Positions 8,036-9,559 of a stretch of 9,559 nt of DNA are shown piece by piece (the stretch's first letter is position 1; every line of letters starts with the position of its first letter). The notes beneath the pieces were generated by a model. The model searched no databases. It was not told where the DNA came from and saw only the letters and a program-made list of their open reading frames with translations. The position numbers and the translations under genes were made by a program. Location: NCBI GenBank assembly GCA_017610545.1, contig JAFCBV010000043.1, forward strand, positions 1 through 9,559. The letters are read 5' to 3'. The DNA comes from Candidatus Nanohalarchaeota archaeon (GTDB lineage: Archaea > EX4484-52 > B79-G9).

Positions 8036-8812
8036 ATGCCAAGCTATAAAGAATATCCTGAAGAAGGAGAATACGTACTAATTACAGTTAAATCTCTGAA
8101 TCCTAACAGTGCTTTTGCAAATCTGGATGAATACGAGGGTATTTCCGGCATGATACATATTTCTGAAGTAGCAAGCACATGGGTGCGAAGCATAAGGGAT
8201 TTTGTGAGTGTTGGCCAAAAAACAGTTGCTAAGGTGACTGCAATTGATCTGGCGAGAGGATATATAAATCTTTCAATTAAGCGGGTCTCACCATCGGTTC
8301 GCAGGGCGAAGATAACTGAGAGCAGAAACGAGAAAAAGGCAGACAACTTACTTGGATTTGTTGCAGAGGACCTTGGCAAGACAAAAGAAGAGGCGTACAA
8401 GGTATGCGGATTTGAGATGCAGAAGAAGTTCGGGAATCTTTACTCTGCATTTGAGGCTGCTGCGGAATTCGGGGCAACAGAGCTTGAAAAAGAAGGCATT
8501 GATTCTACCTGGGCAAAAAAGATTGAAGACTTCGCAAAAAAGAACATCAAGCCAAAGGAAGTTTCGATAACAGGAAAGCTTATAATTCGATCATATGCTT
8601 CTGAGGGCATAAACGTCATAAAAGAAGCAATAATGTCAAATGCTACTGAGGGTGTGACTGTGTCATATGTCGGAGCACCCAAATACAAAATTGAAGCTGT
8701 TGCGAAGAACTATATTGACTGCGAAAAATCAATAAATACAGTGAACAGCAAAATTATAAGTGCAATAACAAAGGCTGGCGGGGAAGCAGAGTTCGTACGG
8801 GACAAATCTTGA
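8036..8812 (+). CDS. eif2a: Translation initiation factor 2 subunit alpha (aIF2-alpha)
   Basis: Alpha subunit of the archaeal aIF2 trimer, which brings initiator tRNA to the small subunit. The 258 residues are the family length. Domain 1 is an S1-type OB-fold (about 10-85) with GEYVLITVKSLNPNSAFANL, GMIHISEVASTWVRSIRDFV and VTAIDLARGYINLSIKRV. Domain 2 is helical (about 86-175), and domain 3 is an alpha-beta domain (about 176-258) with TGKLIIRSYASEGINVIKEA and VGAPKYKIEA, which contacts the gamma subunit. AAAGGAGTC (8021-8029) is a good ribosome binding site for ATG 8036. The 32-nt gap after S27e holds nothing else. Nop10 follows closely. Confidence 0.96.
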   Translation: MPSYKEYPEEGEYVLITVKSLNPNSAFANLDEYEGISGMIHISEVASTWVRSIRDFVSVGQKTVAKVTAIDLARGYINLSIKRVSPSVRRAKITESRNEKKADNLLGFVAEDLGKTKEEAYKVCGFEMQKKFGNLYSAFEAAAEFGATELEKEGIDSTWAKKIEDFAKKNIKPKEVSITGKLIIRSYASEGINVIKEAIMSNATEGVTVSYVGAPKYKIEAVAKNYIDCEKSINTVNSKIISAITKAGGEAEFVRDKS

Positions 8813-8825
8813 TTTTGTGAACAAA

Positions 8826-8999
8826 ATGGGCGCGCACCATATCATGAGATGCACTGAATGTTGGCAATACACTATGCAGGGCAAATGCCCTTCATGCGGC
8901 TCAAAAACGCGTGATCCAAAGCCGCTTCGGTACTCGCCACCTGACAAATACGGAAAGTACAGGCGCATTGCGCTTAAGGAGTTGAGGAAAAATGAGTGA
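8826..8999 (+). CDS. nop10: H/ACA RNP protein Nop10
   Basis: Small zinc protein of the archaeal H/ACA ribonucleoprotein that guides rRNA pseudouridylation, binding the Cbf5 catalytic subunit. Visible motifs: MRCTECWQYTMQGKCPSCG, with four Cys as two CxxC pairs, then the family signature RYSPPDKYGKYRR. The start is uncertain. ATG 8826 gives 57 residues and has GTGA five bases upstream; GTG 8817 adds three residues; ATG 8844 gives MRCTEC directly, closest to the usual family N-terminus, but lacks a good ribosome binding site. The end overlaps the next gene by 8 nt. The position right after aIF2-alpha is the conserved archaeal order. Confidence 0.94.
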   Translation: MGAHHIMRCTECWQYTMQGKCPSCGSKTRDPKPLRYSPPDKYGKYRRIALKELRKNE

Positions 9000-9559
9000 A
9001 ACAAAAATCATTCTTACCGGGAAAAAACCTGTTTTGAAAAACCCTATACTTGTTGAAGGCCTGCCCGGAATAGGGTATGTCGGTAGAAACGCAGTTGCAT
9101 ATCTTATTGAGGAACTTGGTGCAGTAAAGTTTGCAGAGCTTTCATCGCACCACTTCCCGCCTGTGGTTTTGATAGATGCAAAAAAGAATGGAAAAATTGT
9201 TGGCCTGAAAAACGAGTTTTATTATGTAAAAGCCCCTGCCGGAACATCGCGGGATATAGTAATTCTTGTCGGGGATTCACAGAGTATAGATTCTTTAGGG
9301 CATTATGAAATTGTTGACACAGTACTTGATTTTGCAAAAGAGCTTGGCATAAAGGAAATAATAACAACCGGCGGCTTTGCAACGGGCGAGCTTGTCGAGC
9401 GCGCACCCAATGTCTTTGGAGCTGTTGCTGATGAGAAATATGCAGCGCGCTTTGAAAAGAACGGCGTCAAATTCAAGGGCACGAATATCGGGCAGATAAT
9501 CGGTGCATCCGGGTTGCTTATTAGCATGGGACACGAGAGAGGAATGAATGGTATCTGCC
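8992..9559 (+). CDS. PAC2-family protein (proteasome assembly chaperone type), cut by window end
   Basis: ATG 8992 overlaps the Nop10 stop (ATGAGTGA), indicating translational coupling; 189 residues are seen and the gene runs off the window. The N-terminal KNPILVEGLPGIGYVGRNAV (16-35), then LIEELGAVKFAELSSHHFPP and later TTGGFATGELVERAPNVFGA, are typical of archaeal PAC2 proteins related to proteasome assembly chaperones. GLPGIGxVG is the glycine-rich loop typical of the family. Homologues of this kind commonly follow aIF2-alpha and Nop10 in archaea, linking translation and protein quality control genes. Exact activity is not shown for many family members. The C-terminus is not visible. Confidence 0.92.
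   Translation, partial: MSETKIILTGKKPVLKNPILVEGLPGIGYVGRNAVAYLIEELGAVKFAELSSHHFPPVVLIDAKKNGKIVGLKNEFYYVKAPAGTSRDIVILVGDSQSIDSLGHYEIVDTVLDFAKELGIKEIITTGGFATGELVERAPNVFGAVADEKYAARFEKNGVKFKGTNIGQIIGASGLLISMGHERGMNGIC

Overview
The window is archaeal. It carries the archaeal ribosomal/translation cluster L44e, S27e, aIF2-alpha, Nop10 and a PAC2-family protein, all on the + strand. It also has the archaeal-type HMG-CoA synthase / thiolase / DUF35 trio, archaetidylserine synthase and decarboxylase homologues, a surface protein packed with N-glycosylation sequons, TATA-like boxes and GGTGA- or GGAG-type ribosome binding sites. The lineage cannot be fixed from this sequence alone. The compact gene packing and some membrane-protein styles suggest a small-genome archaeon (DPANN or a relative), which is inference only.

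Layout, all genes on the + strand: (1) 1-129, the end of an unrecognised gene. (2) 157-2263, a surface module: a secreted protein with about 32 sequons, followed with a 20-nt overlap by an Ig-like protein anchored by a C-terminal membrane helix. (3) 2264-2382, an intergenic gap with a TATA-like box and a small dyad beside it. (4) 2383-4963, the first steps of the mevalonate pathway: HMG-CoA synthase, acetoacetyl-CoA thiolase and the DUF35 bridge protein. The thiolase is broken into two reading frames, and about 20 residues appear to be missing at the break. (5) 4966-7427, an unrecognised multi-pass membrane protein, a thioredoxin with a CPPC active site, archaetidylserine decarboxylase and archaetidylserine synthase. 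(6) 7428-7517, a gap with a strong TATA box and a leader hairpin. (7) 7509/7518-9559, the translation cluster, cut by the window edge inside the PAC2 gene.

The middle of the window reads as a membrane-lipid locus. Acetyl-CoA is condensed to HMG-CoA for isoprenoid chains by the thiolase/synthase complex, and archaetidylserine is made and decarboxylated to archaetidylethanolamine by the two downstream enzymes. The unknown membrane protein sits between these two halves.

The points most worth checking are the broken thiolase, the L44e gene with no ATG near its conserved N-terminus (candidate AUU or GUG start behind a leader hairpin), the unknown membrane protein in the lipid locus, and the overlapping surface pair. 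No mobile element, CRISPR array, tRNA or rRNA was seen.
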